Shown here: in pieces, positions 26,001 through 36,141 of the stretch
Numbering within the stretch: position 1 is the first letter of the stretch
Layout: every line of letters begins with the position of its first letter
Origin: Microbacterium sp. Se63.02b
GTDB taxonomy: Bacteria; Actinomycetota; Actinomycetes; Actinomycetales; Microbacteriaceae
DNA: 64,000 bases
Reading direction: 5' to 3'
NCBI RefSeq assembly: GCF_014171575.1
Contig: NZ_CP050453.1
Coordinates: 1,674,001 to 1,738,000 of the forward strand
Notes under the pieces: generated by a model
Told to the model about the DNA's origin: nothing
What the model saw: the letters and a program-made list of their open reading frames with translations, nothing else
Databases searched by the model: none
Position numbers and translations under genes: made by a program

Positions 26001-26889
26001 GATCGCCACTCCTCAGATGATCGAGCATCGCCGGGATGACGAGGTCGGGCCGGTCCCGCTGCACCCAGTGCCCGGCGCCGGGGACCTCGAGGATCGTGCC
26101 GGAGGGCAGCAGCTCGGCTGCGGTCTCGACGCGTGCGATCGGGACGCCGGTGTCACGGTCGCCGTGCACGAGCAGCACCGGTGTCTCGATCGACGACAGC
26201 CTGTCGGTGTAGACGGTGCGCAGACGGTTCCAGAGCACCTGATCGCGCTGCCATTCGCCGAAGACCTCCAGACCAGTGCCCGAGGCTGCTTCCGTGATCA
26301 CGGCCTGCACGAGCGCGGGTGTCCGTGCCTGCGGGTTCCTGACGAGGTCTCGAAGCGCGCGCTCCATCGCGGCATCGTCGCGTGCGTACGAGCGTGTCAG
26401 CGCACCCAGCAGCCCCGACCGGAGCAGCAGGAACGACGACAGGTGGGTCGCCGGACCCAGGAAACCGTCCGCGAGGCGCGGCATCAGGCCGTAGCAGCCG
26501 AGGAGGATCGCAGCCCGCGCCCGCCCGGGCTGGTCGAGCAGGTGGCCGACGGTCATCCCACCTCCGAGCGAGAGTCCGGCGATCGCGTAGTCGGTGAGGT
26601 CCAGAGCGTCCACGAGCTCCGCGACGTGCCGGACGAGCTTCTCCTGGGTCAGCGCCCAGTGCGCGCGGGGACTCTGCCCGAAGCCGGGGTGGTCGGGCGC
26701 CACCGCGCGGTGTCCCGCGGCAGCGAGTGCAGGGCCGACCTCGCCCCACGAGAGCTCTGCGCTGTCGGCGCCGCCTCCGTGCAGCAGCAGCACCGGGACG
26801 CCGGTCTGTTCGGCCGGGAGCCACTCCAGGACGGACACGGTGGCATGCGGGAGGTCGATGCGCGAGCGCCGGGGTTCCATGACGGACAT
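25975..26889 (-). CDS. Alpha/beta-fold hydrolase, first gene of the TetR operon
   Basis: 304 residues. LLLHGGGADSAE forms the oxyanion loop and GLSLGGGMT the nucleophile elbow. The acid is in LVHGDRDTGVP and the catalytic His in PGAGHWVQRDRP. The pattern resembles meta-cleavage-product hydrolases and related C-C or ester hydrolases, but the substrate cannot be fixed. The start is ATG 26889 or 26880; the open frame upstream to 26979 crosses the palindromic operator and is unlikely to be translated. Confidence 0.86.
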   Translation of the reverse strand: MSVMEPRRSRIDLPHATVSVLEWLPAEQTGVPVLLLHGGGADSAELSWGEVGPALAAAGHRAVAPDHPGFGQSPRAHWALTQEKLVRHVAELVDALDLTDYAIAGLSLGGGMTVGHLLDQPGRARAAILLGCYGLMPRLADGFLGPATHLSSFLLLRSGLLGALTRSYARDDAAMERALRDLVRNPQARTPALVQAVITEAASGTGLEVFGEWQRDQVLWNRLRTVYTDRLSSIETPVLLVHGDRDTGVPIARVETAAELLPSGTILEVPGAGHWVQRDRPDLVIPAMLDHLRSGDHAPTPRTE

Positions 26890-26895
26890 CCTCTC

Positions 26896-26927
26896 GTTGT
26901 GACCAGCATAGCCTGACTGGTCACAAC
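26896..26927. promoter_or_regulatory. TetR-type operator: perfect 11-bp inverted repeat
   Basis: GTTGTGACCAG (26896-26906) and CTGGTCACAAC (26917-26927) are perfect inverted arms around a 10-nt spacer. The site lies 7 nt upstream of the first hydrolase ATG and overlaps the expected promoter. Its size and symmetry fit a TetR dimer site, so repression by the TetR protein of this operon is the natural reading. Confidence 0.75.
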
Positions 26928-26938
26928 AAGGACCCGGG

Positions 26939-28000
26939 TCAGGGTGCGTGCTCGTCCGCTGCGGCGCGCTGTGCGGCACGCAGCTCCGCCGTGGCGATAC
27001 CGACCTCGGCCTCGGCGCGCTGCAGGCGCCGCTGAGCGAAGGTGGTGGCCGCGAAGCGCGCGTGCACCCGATCGGCCCTCTCCTCCTCGGCGGTCACGAT
27101 GTACGCGCACGCGAACAGCATCACCTGTGCGGAGAAGTTCAACCAGATCAGCAGCGCGAGCAGCGACGCGAACGACGCGAGGAGCGGGTTGCTCGTGGCG
27201 CCGCCGACGAACAGCCCGGACAACTCCTGCAGGACGAGGAGCCCGAACGCGCCGAGCAGGGCGCCGGGCCACAGTGAGCGTGCGGGCGGACGCACTCCGG
27301 AGAGCAGCAGGAACACCCCGATGATGAGGGCCGCATCGAGGGCGAACACGATGAGCAGGGAGAGGGCGCGAACCGTCCAGGCGACCGCGGGGAGTCCGCA
27401 GGGAGTCCGAGGGCGTCCGCGATCCACGCCACGCCGAGCTGCCCGACGAACGTGAGCGCCGCCGAGACGACGAACGCGAGTCCGATCCCCAGCGCCAGCG
27501 CGAGGTTGCGCAGGATCACCCAGATCCACAGGATGTCGTCCTGCACGGTGCCCGCGATAACCCGGACGGCGGTGCGGAGGGGAGCCGATGGCGCCGAGTG
27601 CGGCGCCGACGAGGGCGACCAGCGAGATGATGCCGGCGATCGACAGGGATGCGGGGGCGCGGAGGTCTGCGGGGTCGATCGCACCGTCCTTGCCGATGAG
27701 CCCAGGGACGGCGGACTGCACCGCTTCGACGATCGCGCGCCAGGCATCGGGGTTGCCCGCCAGCCACAGTGCGGCGAGCGAGAAGCCGAGCAGGACGCCG
27801 GCGAACACGCTGAAGAGTGCGCGGTAGGTCACGCTGTCGGCGAGTGCGGGACCGCGTTTCTCGGAGTAGAGCAGCGCGGCCCGCACTGGTCGCCTGGCGA
27901 GGGCCCAGGCGATGACCGGCGTCGTGATGCGCGCGATGAGGCCGGGCTTCGCCCGTGCGTCCGTTCGGGGGCTGTCGTCTCGTGTCTCGGTGTTCGCCAC
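26939..28000 (-). CDS. YihY/UPF0761-type membrane protein (two compensating frameshifts)
   Basis: 353 residues. About six membrane segments, with the family pattern [27 protein letters not shown] at residues 40-66, where YihY proteins have their conserved re-entrant region, and later [14 protein letters not shown]. An extra base near the run 27579-27582 and a missing base near 27394 throw the ~60 codons between them out of frame, while the other frame there encodes the expected membrane helices. The protein was once called RNase BN; its real function is unsettled. GTG start with TAGGGT (28007-28012) ending 6 nt upstream, so probably leaderless. Confidence 0.82.
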   Translation of the reverse strand: MANTETRDDSPRTDARAKPGLIARITTPVIAWALARRPVRAALLYSEKRGPALADSVTYRALFSVFAGVLLGFSLAALWLAGNPDAWRAIVEAVQSAVPGLIGKDGAIDPADLRAPASLSIAGIISLVALVGAALGAIGSPPHRRPGYRGHRAGRHPVDLGDPAQPRAGAGDRTRVRRLGGAHVRRAARRGVDRGRPRTPCGLPAVAWTVRALSLLIVFALDAALIIGVFLLLSGVRPPARSLWPGALLGAFGLLVLQELSGLFVGGATSNPLLASFASLLALLIWLNFSAQVMLFACAYIVTAEEERADRVHARFAATTFAQRRLQRAEAEVGIATAELRAAQRAAADEHAP

Positions 28001-28148
28001 GCCCCCACCCTAGGAGCAGGGGAGGAGGCCATGCAGGGGCTTGACGCGGCGCGTCACCATGGCCAGGGCGATCGAGTCGGTGCCCTAGAATCGGGGTCAA
28101 CCTCGATGTGCGCCCCCCGCCCGAGGTCCTTCCCACGATTGGTGACAA

Positions 28149-29564
28149 GTGCTTCTCCCTGCCGATTCGCTCGCTCCGGAATGGCTCGTCGTCCCCGAGG
28201 ACGCGAACGATCTCGCCGACGGCGTGTGGCCGGCATCCGCGGTGCGCGACGACGACGGCGCCGTCGAGATCGCCGGTGTCAGCGCGACCTCTCTGGCTCG
28301 TACGTACGGCACCCCGTTGCTCGTGCTCGACGAGGAGGAGGTGCGCGGTCGAGCCCGTCGCTTCCGGGACGCGTTCGATCGGGCGGCGGCCGAGAACGGC
28401 ACCACGGCGCAGGTGTACTACGCGGGCAAGGCGTTCCTGTGCACCACGATCGCGCGGTGGATGGTCGACGAGGGGCTGCGGGTCGACGTCTGCACCGGGG
28501 AGAGCTCGCCGTCGCCCTCGCCGCCGGCGTGGCGCCCGCATCGCTCGGGTTCCACGGCAACAACAAGTCGGTCGCCGAGCTCGAGCGTGCCGTCGAGGTC
28601 GGTGTCGGGACCGTCATCGTCGACAGTGCGATCGAGATCGAGCGCCTCGCGGCGATCACCGCCCGCACCGGGGCGACCCAGCGCGTGCTCGTGCGCGTGG
28701 TGAGCGGAGTCCATGCCGAGACGCACGACTTCCTCGCGACAGCCCACGAGGACCAGAAGTTCGGGTTCCCTCTCGGGAGGCCGAGACGGCGGTCGCACGC
28801 ATCCGCGAGATCCCCGGCCTCGTGTTCGCCGGATTGCACTGCCACATCGGTTCGCAGATCTTCGGCGTCGCGGGATTCCGTGAGTCGGCCTCGCGCGTCC
28901 TCGACCTCCACGCCGCGCTGCTCGCGCACGGCCCGGTCCCGCAGCTCAACCTCGGCGGCGGCTTCGGCATCGCCTACACGCGCGTCGACGACCCGACACC
29001 GATCGAGGACCTCGCCGGCGCCATCGTCAGCGCCGTGGCGGAGGGATGCGCCGCTCGGGGATCCCGGTCCCCGCCCTGTCGTTCGAGCCCGGCCGGGCCA
29101 TCGTCGGCACGGCAGGAGTCACGATCTACGAGGTCGGCACGACGAAGGACGTGACCGTGGAGTCGGGGTCCGTCCGCCGGTACGTCAGCGTCGACGGCGG
29201 CATGAGCGACAACGCACGACCCGCGCTCTACGGCGCCGAGTACTCGGCACGCCTCGCATCGCGCGTCGGCACGGGTGAGCCGCGGCTCAGCCGCGTTGTC
29301 GGCAAGCACTGCGAGTCCGGCGACATCGTCGTCGACCACGAGTACCTGCCGGACGATCTCGTGCCAGGCGATCTTCTGGCGGTCCCTGCGACCGGCGCGT
29401 ACTGCGCTCCGCTGGCCAGCAACTACAACCATGTTCCGCGTCCGCCCGTCGTAGCCGTCAGAGACGGTCGCTCGACGATCATCGTCCGCGGCGAGACGAT
29501 CGACGATGTGCTGGCCCGTGACGCGGGCATCGACGGGGCCGACGCCCCGAGGGAGAACCAATGA
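28149..29564 (+). CDS. lysA: Diaminopimelate decarboxylase (three apparent frameshifts)
   Basis: 472 residues after restoring one base at each of 28497-28500 (G run), 28775-28777 (G run) and near 29053. The PLP-binding Lys94 is in [16 protein letters not shown] and GGGFGIAYT, which bind PLP phosphate, are present. The substrate segment CESGDIV and the C-terminal GAYC region are also seen. The enzyme makes L-lysine from meso-diaminopimelate. It is followed 21 nt later by hom, then thrB, a typical actinobacterial aspartate-family operon. All three breaks are single-base losses and are almost surely sequence errors. Confidence 0.93.
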
Positions 29565-29585
29565 CCCACCTCCGAAGGAGCAACC

Positions 29586-30886
29586 ATGACTGACTACCGA
29601 CGACTTCGCGTGGCACTGCTGGGCGCGGGAGCGGTCGGCTCGCAGGTCGCGGCGCTCCTGCTGCGCCACGGCGCCGAGCTCGCTGACCGCGCGGGGGCCG
29701 AGCTGGAGCTCGCCGGCATCGCCGTGCGCGACGTGGATGCGCCGCGCGATGTCGACCTGCCCAAGGAGCTGTTCACCACCGACGCCGAATCTCTGATTCT
29801 GGGCGCCGACATCGTGATCGAGCTCATCGGGGGCATCGAGCCCGCGCGCACCAGCATCCTGCAGGCGATCGGCTCCGGTGCCGACGTCGTCACGGCCAAC
29901 AAGGCCCTCCTCGCAACGCACGGCCCCGAGCTCTTCGAGGCCGCAGACCGCGTCGGAGCGTCCGTCTACTACGAGGCCGCGGCCGCCGGAGCGATCCCGA
30001 TCATCCGTCCGCTGCGCGATTCGCTCGCCGGCGACCGCGTGGTGCGCATCATGGGCATCGTGAACGGCACCACCAACTACATCCTCGACCGGATGGACAC
30101 GGAGGGAGCGGACTTCGCCGACGTGCTGGCCGACGCGCAGCGCCTGGGCTATGCCGAAGCCGATCCGACCGCCGACGTCGAGGGGTACGACGCCGCACAG
30201 AAGGCCGCGATTCTCGCGAGCCTCGCCTTCCACACGGCCGTGCCGCTGGATGCCGTGTACCGCGAGGGCATCACCTCGATCACAGCCTCGATGATCGAGG
30301 AGGCGCGCAGCGGGCTTCGTGATCAAGCTCCTGGCCGTGTGCGAGCGCATCGAGGCGAACGGTGCCGAGTCGATCTCGGTGCGCGTCTACCCCGCGCTCG
30401 TGCCGAACTCGCACCCCTCGCATCCGTGCACGGCGCCAACAACGCGGTGTTCGTCGAGGCCGAGGCCGCCGGGTCCCTGATGTTCTACGGCGCGGGCGCC
30501 GGTGGCGTGCAGACCGCATCCGCCGTGCTCGGCGACGTCGTCTCGGCTGCTCGGCGCCACATCGCGGGAGGCGTCGGCGTCGGTGAATCCACGAGGGCGA
30601 ACCTGCCGGTCGTCCCGATCGGACACGTGACCACGCGCTACCAGATCACCCTCGAGGTCTCCGATGCACCGGGCGTGCTCGCCACCGTGGCCGGGATCCT
30701 CAGCGACGGCGGCGTGTCGGTCGCCACTGTGGTGCAGACCGTCGAGGGGGAGGACGAGCCGACGGCGCGCCTGATCATCGGCACGCACCGAGCGACCGAG
30801 CAAGCCCTCAGCGCGACCGTCGATGCTCTCGCCGACAGTGATGTCGTCGCCCGCGTGGTCTCGGTGCTCCGGTGGAAGGCGAGTGA
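29586..30886 (+). CDS. hom: Homoserine dehydrogenase (three apparent indels)
   Basis: 433 residues after removing one G at 30312-30314, adding one C at 30414-30417 and adding one G at 30871-30872. The NAD(P) motif LLGAGAVGSQV starts at residue 9. VTANKALLA and GIVNGTTNYIL are catalytic-domain signatures. The C-terminal ACT domain contains DAPGVLATVAGIL and is the usual site of threonine feedback. The corrected stop (TGA at 30884) is 2 nt before the thrB ATG. ATG follows CCGAAGGAGC. It reduces aspartate semialdehyde to homoserine. Confidence 0.93.
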
Positions 30887-30888
30887 CG

Positions 30889-31851
30889 ATGGCCGCAGCC
30901 CTCGAGCCCACCGCGGGCGACACGGTCGAGGGGCGTACCGTCGAGGTCCGCGTGCCCGCGACGAGCGCGAACCTCGGCCCCGGCTTCGACACGTTGGGCC
31001 TGGCCCTCAGCATCTACGACACCCTCCAGGTCACGGCGCTCCCGGCGGGGGAGCTGCAGATCGAGGTGTCGGGTTCCGGTGCCGCTGAGATCCCGCGCGA
31101 CGCGTCGAACCTCATCGTCCGCACGATCGCCTACGTGTTCGCCGACGCGCAGCGCCCGATGCCCGGACTCCGCATCGTCGCCGAGAACGGGGTCCCGCAC
31201 GGTCGCGGGCTCGGTTCGTCCGGTGCCGCCGTGGCCGCCGGAGTGCTCGCCGCGAAGGGGCTGCTCGAGGGCGATGTCGAGATCGGCGACACCGACCTCC
31301 TCCGCCTGGCGACCGAGATCGAAGGGCACCCCGACAACGTGGCGCCCGCCTTGTTCGGCGGGTTGACGATCGCATGGATGTCGGAGCGCGGACCGCAGCA
31401 CAAGAAGCTCCTCGTCCACCGCGGAGTCTCGCCGCTGGTGCTGGTCCCCGCCTATACGATGTCGACGTCGCAGGCACGCTCGCTCCAGCCGCCGCAGGTC
31501 TCGACCGCCGATGCCGTGTTCAACGTCTCCCGCTCCGCACTGCTGATCGCGGCGCTGATGCAGAGCCCCGAACTTCTTCTGGATGCGACCGCCGACAGGC
31601 TGCACCAGGACTACCGGGCGGGGGCCATGCCCGAGACGCAGCGGCTCGTGCAGGCGTTGCGAGCCGCGGGATTCGCCGCCGTCGTCTCCGGCGCCGGGCC
31701 GAGCGTGCTCGTGCTGGCGGACGGCCCTGGCAGTCGTCAGGACGCGGTCGAGTTGGCCGACCGGGTCACCGACACCCCGTGGGAAGCGCTCCTGCTCGCA
31801 GTCGACGTCCGTGGTGGTACAGTGGGGAATCGAGCGGAGGGCTCCACGTAA
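30889..31851 (+). CDS. thrB: Homoserine kinase
   Basis: 320 residues of the GHMP kinase family. The N-terminal motif PATSANLGPGFD begins near residue 22. The ATP loop is [15 protein letters not shown]. The C-terminal glycine motif is VSGAGPSVLVL. It phosphorylates homoserine for threonine synthesis. It starts 2 nt after the corrected hom stop, so the two are co-translated. thrC is not in the window. The gene is intact. Confidence 0.95.
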   Translation: MAAALEPTAGDTVEGRTVEVRVPATSANLGPGFDTLGLALSIYDTLQVTALPAGELQIEVSGSGAAEIPRDASNLIVRTIAYVFADAQRPMPGLRIVAENGVPHGRGLGSSGAAVAAGVLAAKGLLEGDVEIGDTDLLRLATEIEGHPDNVAPALFGGLTIAWMSERGPQHKKLLVHRGVSPLVLVPAYTMSTSQARSLQPPQVSTADAVFNVSRSALLIAALMQSPELLLDATADRLHQDYRAGAMPETQRLVQALRAAGFAAVVSGAGPSVLVLADGPGSRQDAVELADRVTDTPWEALLLAVDVRGGTVGNRAEGST

Positions 31852-32016
31852 CGACGTGAATCTGGCCCCATTGCAACTCTTGCAAGACCCGCACGCAAAA
31901 CCCTTGAGGCACAAGTGCCGAGGCTGGCTGGCGCCGAGCGTCAGCCCGTGCGATCGTGCGCAGCACCCGTTGTGCGCGTTCAACGCTCATTCCCCATGAC
32001 ATATAAGGGAGTACTC
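31852..32016 (+). promoter_or_regulatory. Leader region upstream of rho
   Basis: A 165-nt gap without an ORF I would support. It contains TTGCAACTCTTGCAAG near 31874 and ends with AAGGGAG six nt before the rho GTG. A possible -10 box TACAGT lies inside the end of thrB at 31818-31823. Long rho leaders that take part in autoregulation are known in other bacteria; I see no clear hairpin here. Confidence 0.35.
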
Positions 32017-33944
32017 GTGGAGAACCTCTCCGAGACCCAGAACGACCAGTCGGCTCCGGCCGCCGAAGCGCCTGCGGCCACTGCCGAGGCGAAGACCGAC
32101 CGCGCCGCGCCGCGCGCAAGCGCGCGCCGCGCCGCGCGAGCACCGCGACAGCTGCGGCGAAGGCGGAGAAGGCCGAGGCCGCCAAGGCCGCAGCGCCGGA
32201 GGCCGACAAGACCGAGCCGAAGACCGACGCCGCGCCGAAGACCGAGTCGGCCCCTGCCGCTGCGGCCGACACTGCGGAGGCAGCGCCCAAGGCGAAGGCA
32301 CCGCGGCGTAGCCGGGCGAAGAAGGCCGATGCCGAGGCCCCGGCCGCAGAATCCGCGCCCGCCGAGGCACCCGCCGTCGACGCTGCTCCGGTGGAGGCAA
32401 CTGCGGAGCCCGCGCCCAAGTCGACCGGCCGTGGCCGCCGTGGAGCCCAGAAGCCTGCCGCCGAGGCAGAGGCGACGACCGCGGCAGCACCCGCTGCCGA
32501 TGCCGCATCGGAGTCGGCGCCTGCCGAGTCCGCCCAGAACAACGACGGTGGATCCGACTCCTCCGACGGTGGCGAGGAGCAGGGCGGCCGTGGCCGCAAC
32601 CGCAACCGCAGCCGCAACCGTGGACGCGGCCAGAACGGTGCGACGCAGGAGCAGCAGCAGGCTCAGCCCGCCGCCGACGACGACCAGGCCGGCGGCAACA
32701 GCCGCAACCGCCAGCGCAACAAGCGCCGCAACGGCGCCCCGACCGACGAGTTCGACACCGAGATCGGCGAGGACGACGTCCTGATCCCGATCGCCGGCAT
32801 CCTCGACGTGCTCGACAACTACGCCTTCGTCCGCACCACCGGGTACCTCGCCGGTCCCAGCGACGTCTACGTCTCGCTCGGCCAGGTGAAGAAGTACAAC
32901 CTCCGCAAGGGCGACGCGGTCGTCGGCTCGATCAAGCAGCCGCGCGAGGGCGAGCAGCAGGGTCGGCAGAAGTACAACGCGCTGGTGAAGGTCGACTCGA
33001 TCAACGGCCTGTCCGTCGATGACGCCGCCACGCGTGTGGAGTTCGGCAAGCTCACCCCGCTGTACCCGCAGGAGCGTCTGCGCCTGGAGACGGCTCCCGA
33101 GAAGCTGACCCAGCGCATCATCGACCTGGTCGCCCCGGTCGGCAAGGGACAGCGCGGCCTGATCGTCGCGCCGCCCAAGGCCGGCAAGACCATCGTCCTG
33201 CAGCAGATCGCGAACGCGATCGCACAGAACAACCCCGAGGTCCACCTCATGGTCGTGCTCGTCGACGAGCGCCCCGAAGAGGTCACCGACATGGAGCGCT
33301 CCGTCAAGGGCGAGGTCATCGCCTCGACGTTCGACCGTCCGGCCGAAGACCACACCACGGTCGCCGAGCTGGCCATCGAGCGCGCGAAGCGTCTCGTGGA
33401 GCTCGGCCGCGACGTCGTCGTCCTCCTCGACTCGATCACCCGCCTCGGCCGCGCCTACAACCTGGCGGCTCCGGCCTCCGGCCGCGTGCTCACCGGTGGC
33501 GTCGACGCGTCGGCGCTGTACCCGCCGAAGCGCTTCTTCGGAGCGGCACGCAACATCGAGAACGGCGGATCCCTGACGATCCTCGCCACCGCGCTCGTCG
33601 AGACCGGGTCCAAGATGGACGAGGTCATCTTCGAGGAGTTCAAGGGCACCGGCAACAGCGAACTCCGTCTGTCCCGCGCCCTCGCCGACAAGCGGATCTT
33701 CCCGGCGGTCGACGTGAACGCGTCGAGCACCCGTCGCGAAGAGATGCTGCTCTCGGCCGACGAGGTCAAGATCACGTGGAAGCTGCGTCGTGCCCTCGCC
33801 GGCCTCGACCAGCAGCAGGCTCTCGAGGTCGTGCTCGGCAAGCTGAAGGAGACCAACTCGAACGTCGAGTTCCTCGTGCAGATGCAGAAGTCGATCCCCA
33901 CGCTCCCCTCCGGCGCGCACGGGCACGACAACAACATCCGCTGA
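32017..33944 (+). CDS. rho: Transcription termination factor Rho with long N-terminal insertion (apparent frameshift)
   Basis: 642 residues after restoring one base near 32111-32117. The first ~250 residues are low-complexity: an Ala/Glu/Lys-rich part, then an Arg/Asn/Gly-rich part (GGRGRNRNRSRNRGRG). The RNA-binding domain follows (DVLIPIAGILDVLDNYAFVRT), then the RecA-type ATPase with Walker A PPKAGKT and Walker B DVVVLLDSITR. Q- and R-loop segments are intact. High-GC Gram-positive Rho proteins carry such Arg-rich insertions, which increase RNA contacts. GTG at 32017 is chosen for its AAGGGAG; an in-frame ATG at 31996 is possible. Confidence 0.95.
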
Positions 33945-33955
33945 GCGGCTGAGCC

Positions 33956-35035
33956 GTGTTCGAGTCCGTCCAGACTCTGATCGACGAGCATCGCCGGGTG
34001 CAGGAGGAGCTCTCCGACCCGGCGGTGCACGCCGACGCCGCCCGAGCGAAGCGCGTCAACCGGCGCTACGCCGAGCTCTCGCGCATCGTCTCGGCGTATG
34101 AGGCCTGGGTCGCTGCGACCGACGATCTCGAGACCGCGCGCGAGTTCGCGCGCGAGGACGAGTCGATCGCGGCGGAGATCCCTGCGATGGAGGAGGAGTT
34201 GCAGGCCTCCCAGGAGCGTCTGCGGCGGCTGTTGATCCCGCGCGATCCGGACGATGCTCGCGACGTGATCATGGAGATCAAGGCGGGGGAGGGCGGTGCG
34301 GAGTCCGCGCTGTTCGCCGCCGATCTGCTGCGCATGTACATCCAGTACGCGGCGTCCAAGGGCTGGAAGACCGAGCTGCTCGAGCGCAACGAGTCCGACC
34401 TCGGCGGCTACAAGGACGTGCAGGTCGCGATCAAGGGCTCTTCGTCCGATCCTGCGCAGGGCGTCTGGGCACATCTGAAGTACGAAGGCGGAGTGCACCG
34501 CGTGCAGCGCGTCCCTGCCACGGAGTCGCAGGGCCGCATCCACACGTCGACCACCGGGGTGCTCGTCTTCCCCGAGGTCGACGAGCCCGAGGAGATCCAG
34601 ATCGATCAGAACGATCTCAAGATCGACGTCTTCCGTTCGTCCGGTCCGGGTGGGCAGTCCGTCAACACGACCGACTCCGCGGTTCGCATCACCCACGTGC
34701 CGACCGGCATCGTCGTCTCGATGCAGAACGAGAAGTCGCAGCTGCAGAACCGCGAGGCCGGAATGCGTGTGCTGCGTGCGCGGCTGCTCGCGCGGCAGCA
34801 GGAGGAGCTGGACGCCGCCGCATCCGACGCCCGCCGTTCGCAGATCCGCGGCATGGATCGCTCGGAGCGCATCCGCACGTACAACTTCCCGGAGAACCGG
34901 ATCGCCGACCACCGCACCGGGTTCAAGGCGTACAACCTCGATCAGGTGATGGACGGTGCGCTCGATCCGCTGATCGAGAGCGCGATCACCGCGGATGAGG
35001 AAGCTCGGCTCGCCGCGGTCGGTTCCGAATCCTGA
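33956..35035 (+). CDS. prfA: Peptide chain release factor 1
   Basis: 359 residues, intact, GTG start. The GGQ motif (residues 232-234, in [13 protein letters not shown]) triggers peptide release. The stop-codon tripeptide reads PAT at 187-189, the RF1 form that reads UAA and UAG. It starts 11 nt after the rho stop and is probably read through from it. In many actinobacteria prmC, which methylates the GGQ glutamine, follows directly; here prmC is 2.7 kb further on. Confidence 0.97.
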   Translation: MFESVQTLIDEHRRVQEELSDPAVHADAARAKRVNRRYAELSRIVSAYEAWVAATDDLETAREFAREDESIAAEIPAMEEELQASQERLRRLLIPRDPDDARDVIMEIKAGEGGAESALFAADLLRMYIQYAASKGWKTELLERNESDLGGYKDVQVAIKGSSSDPAQGVWAHLKYEGGVHRVQRVPATESQGRIHTSTTGVLVFPEVDEPEEIQIDQNDLKIDVFRSSGPGGQSVNTTDSAVRITHVPTGIVVSMQNEKSQLQNREAGMRVLRARLLARQQEELDAAASDARRSQIRGMDRSERIRTYNFPENRIADHRTGFKAYNLDQVMDGALDPLIESAITADEEARLAAVGSES

Positions 35036-35058
35036 CGCGCGGAACGCCGTCCGAGCGC

Positions 35059-35064
35059 TAGGCT
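35059..35064 (+). promoter_or_regulatory. -10 box (TAGGCT), leaderless pattern, before the holin-like gene
   Basis: TAGGCT ends 6 nt before the GTG at 35071, with no Shine-Dalgarno in between. Confidence 0.5.
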
Positions 35065-35070
35065 CTGGCC

Positions 35071-35478
35071 GTGATCACATTCCTGTTCCGCGGCCTCATG
35101 TACGTCGTGTCGGCGGGCCTCGGCCTGATCGCCGCCGATCTCCTTCTCGATGGCTTCGTGATCGAGTGGGACAAGTGGTGGGGCTTCGTCATCTGCATCC
35201 TGATCTTCGCGGTCCTGCAGAGCGTGCTCTCGCCCTGGGTGGGCAAGATCGCCGATCGCTACGCCCCGGTGCTGATGGGCGGCATCGGCATCGTCTCGAC
35301 GCTCATCTCGCTCATCATCGTGGTGCTGTTGCCCATCGGAGGGCTCCGCATCACCGACCTCACCGGGTGGCTCCTCGGAGCGGTCATCGTGTGGTTGATC
35401 ACCGCACTGGGAAGTGTGCTGCTGCCGTTGATCTTCCTGCGCAAGAAGGTCGACGCGGTCAAGACCGCGCGTCGCTAG
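35071..35478 (+). CDS. Four-pass membrane protein of the superfamily IV phage-holin type
   Basis: 135 residues with four hydrophobic segments (about 4-24, 36-54, 66-90, 98-120) and a basic C-terminus (RKKVDAVKTARR). The early pattern SAGLGLIAADLLLDGF is typical of the actinobacterial proteins named phage holin family / 4TMS holin superfamily IV. There are no phage genes nearby, so this is a housekeeping membrane protein of unknown role rather than a lysis gene. Confidence 0.75.
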   Translation: MITFLFRGLMYVVSAGLGLIAADLLLDGFVIEWDKWWGFVICILIFAVLQSVLSPWVGKIADRYAPVLMGGIGIVSTLISLIIVVLLPIGGLRITDLTGWLLGAVIVWLITALGSVLLPLIFLRKKVDAVKTARR

Positions 35479-35536
35479 CCTCCGTCGCCGCCGGCGGGTG
35501 ACTCTTGCCACTCACCTCTCACAGAAGGAGCAGATC

Positions 35537-36079
35537 ATGGCTCGAGTGATCGTCCATGCCACGGTGACCCTCGACGGGTTCCTCGCGGATGAGGATGGCG
35601 GGGTCGAGTGGATGTTCGGCCGCCCATCCGCACCGGAAGACGATCTCGTCGTCGAGAAGACCATGGAGCACATCGGCGCCATCGTCGGGGGAGCGAACAG
35701 GACCAGGACCATCGAGGACGGCGAGATCCCCTACGGCGGCATGCTGAAGGTGCCGGTGTACCTCATGACCCACACCGCGCACGAGCCGATCGAGCGAGAC
35801 GGCATCGTCTACACGTTCGTGGTCGACGACATCGCGAAGGCGGTCGAGACGGCCATGCAGGCCGCGGGCGACAAGTGGGTCAGTCTGCTCGGCGGGAGCA
35901 TCTCGCGACAGTGCCTCCAGCTCGGACTCGTCGACGAACTGCACCTCGACGTCGCGCCGGTTCTGCTGGGTGGGGGGATCTCGCTGTTCGCCGGGCTCGG
36001 GCGACGCATCGAGCTGGAGCGCCTCGAGACATCGGCCTTCGCGAGCGAAACCCATCTGCGCTACCGCGTCCTCCGCTGA
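35537..36079 (+). CDS. Dihydrofolate reductase-like (RibD C-terminal) family protein
   Basis: 180 residues. The start segment VIVHATVTLDGFLADEDGG and the later LGGGISLFAGLG match the RibD-C/DHFR-like fold of small NADPH-dependent reductases. GGSISRQCLQLGLVDELHLD holds the conserved nucleotide-side region. ATG 35537 has AGAAGGAG 7 nt upstream; the longer frame from 35498 lacks one. These proteins are rarely characterised and probably do not reduce folate. The gene is convergent to cysE. Confidence 0.85.
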   Translation: MARVIVHATVTLDGFLADEDGGVEWMFGRPSAPEDDLVVEKTMEHIGAIVGGANRTRTIEDGEIPYGGMLKVPVYLMTHTAHEPIERDGIVYTFVVDDIAKAVETAMQAAGDKWVSLLGGSISRQCLQLGLVDELHLDVAPVLLGGGISLFAGLGRRIELERLETSAFASETHLRYRVLR

Positions 36080-36141
36080 GCGTGCCGATCGGCGTCGCGG
36101 CGCCGGAAGCACGTGCCCTCCTGCGGTCCACTCCGCGTCGG

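Noticed and set aside
26890-26979. N-terminal extension of the alpha/beta hydrolase from 26979
   Set aside because: It would be translated through the TetR palindrome and has no Shine-Dalgarno; the domain begins after ATG 26889/26880.
28149-29564. lysA as a pseudogene in three pieces
   Set aside because: Three one-base losses, two of them in G runs, restore the full enzyme with all motifs; loss of an essential biosynthetic gene is less likely than sequence error.
31980-33926. 648-codon open frame on the minus strand across rho
   Set aside because: Shadow of rho, with repetitive Gly/Arg composition that mirrors the Ala/Arg-rich Rho insertion.
35071-35478. Prophage remnant suggested by the holin-type name
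   Set aside because: No integrase, lysin or structural genes nearby; this protein type is a common chromosomal membrane protein in actinobacteria.
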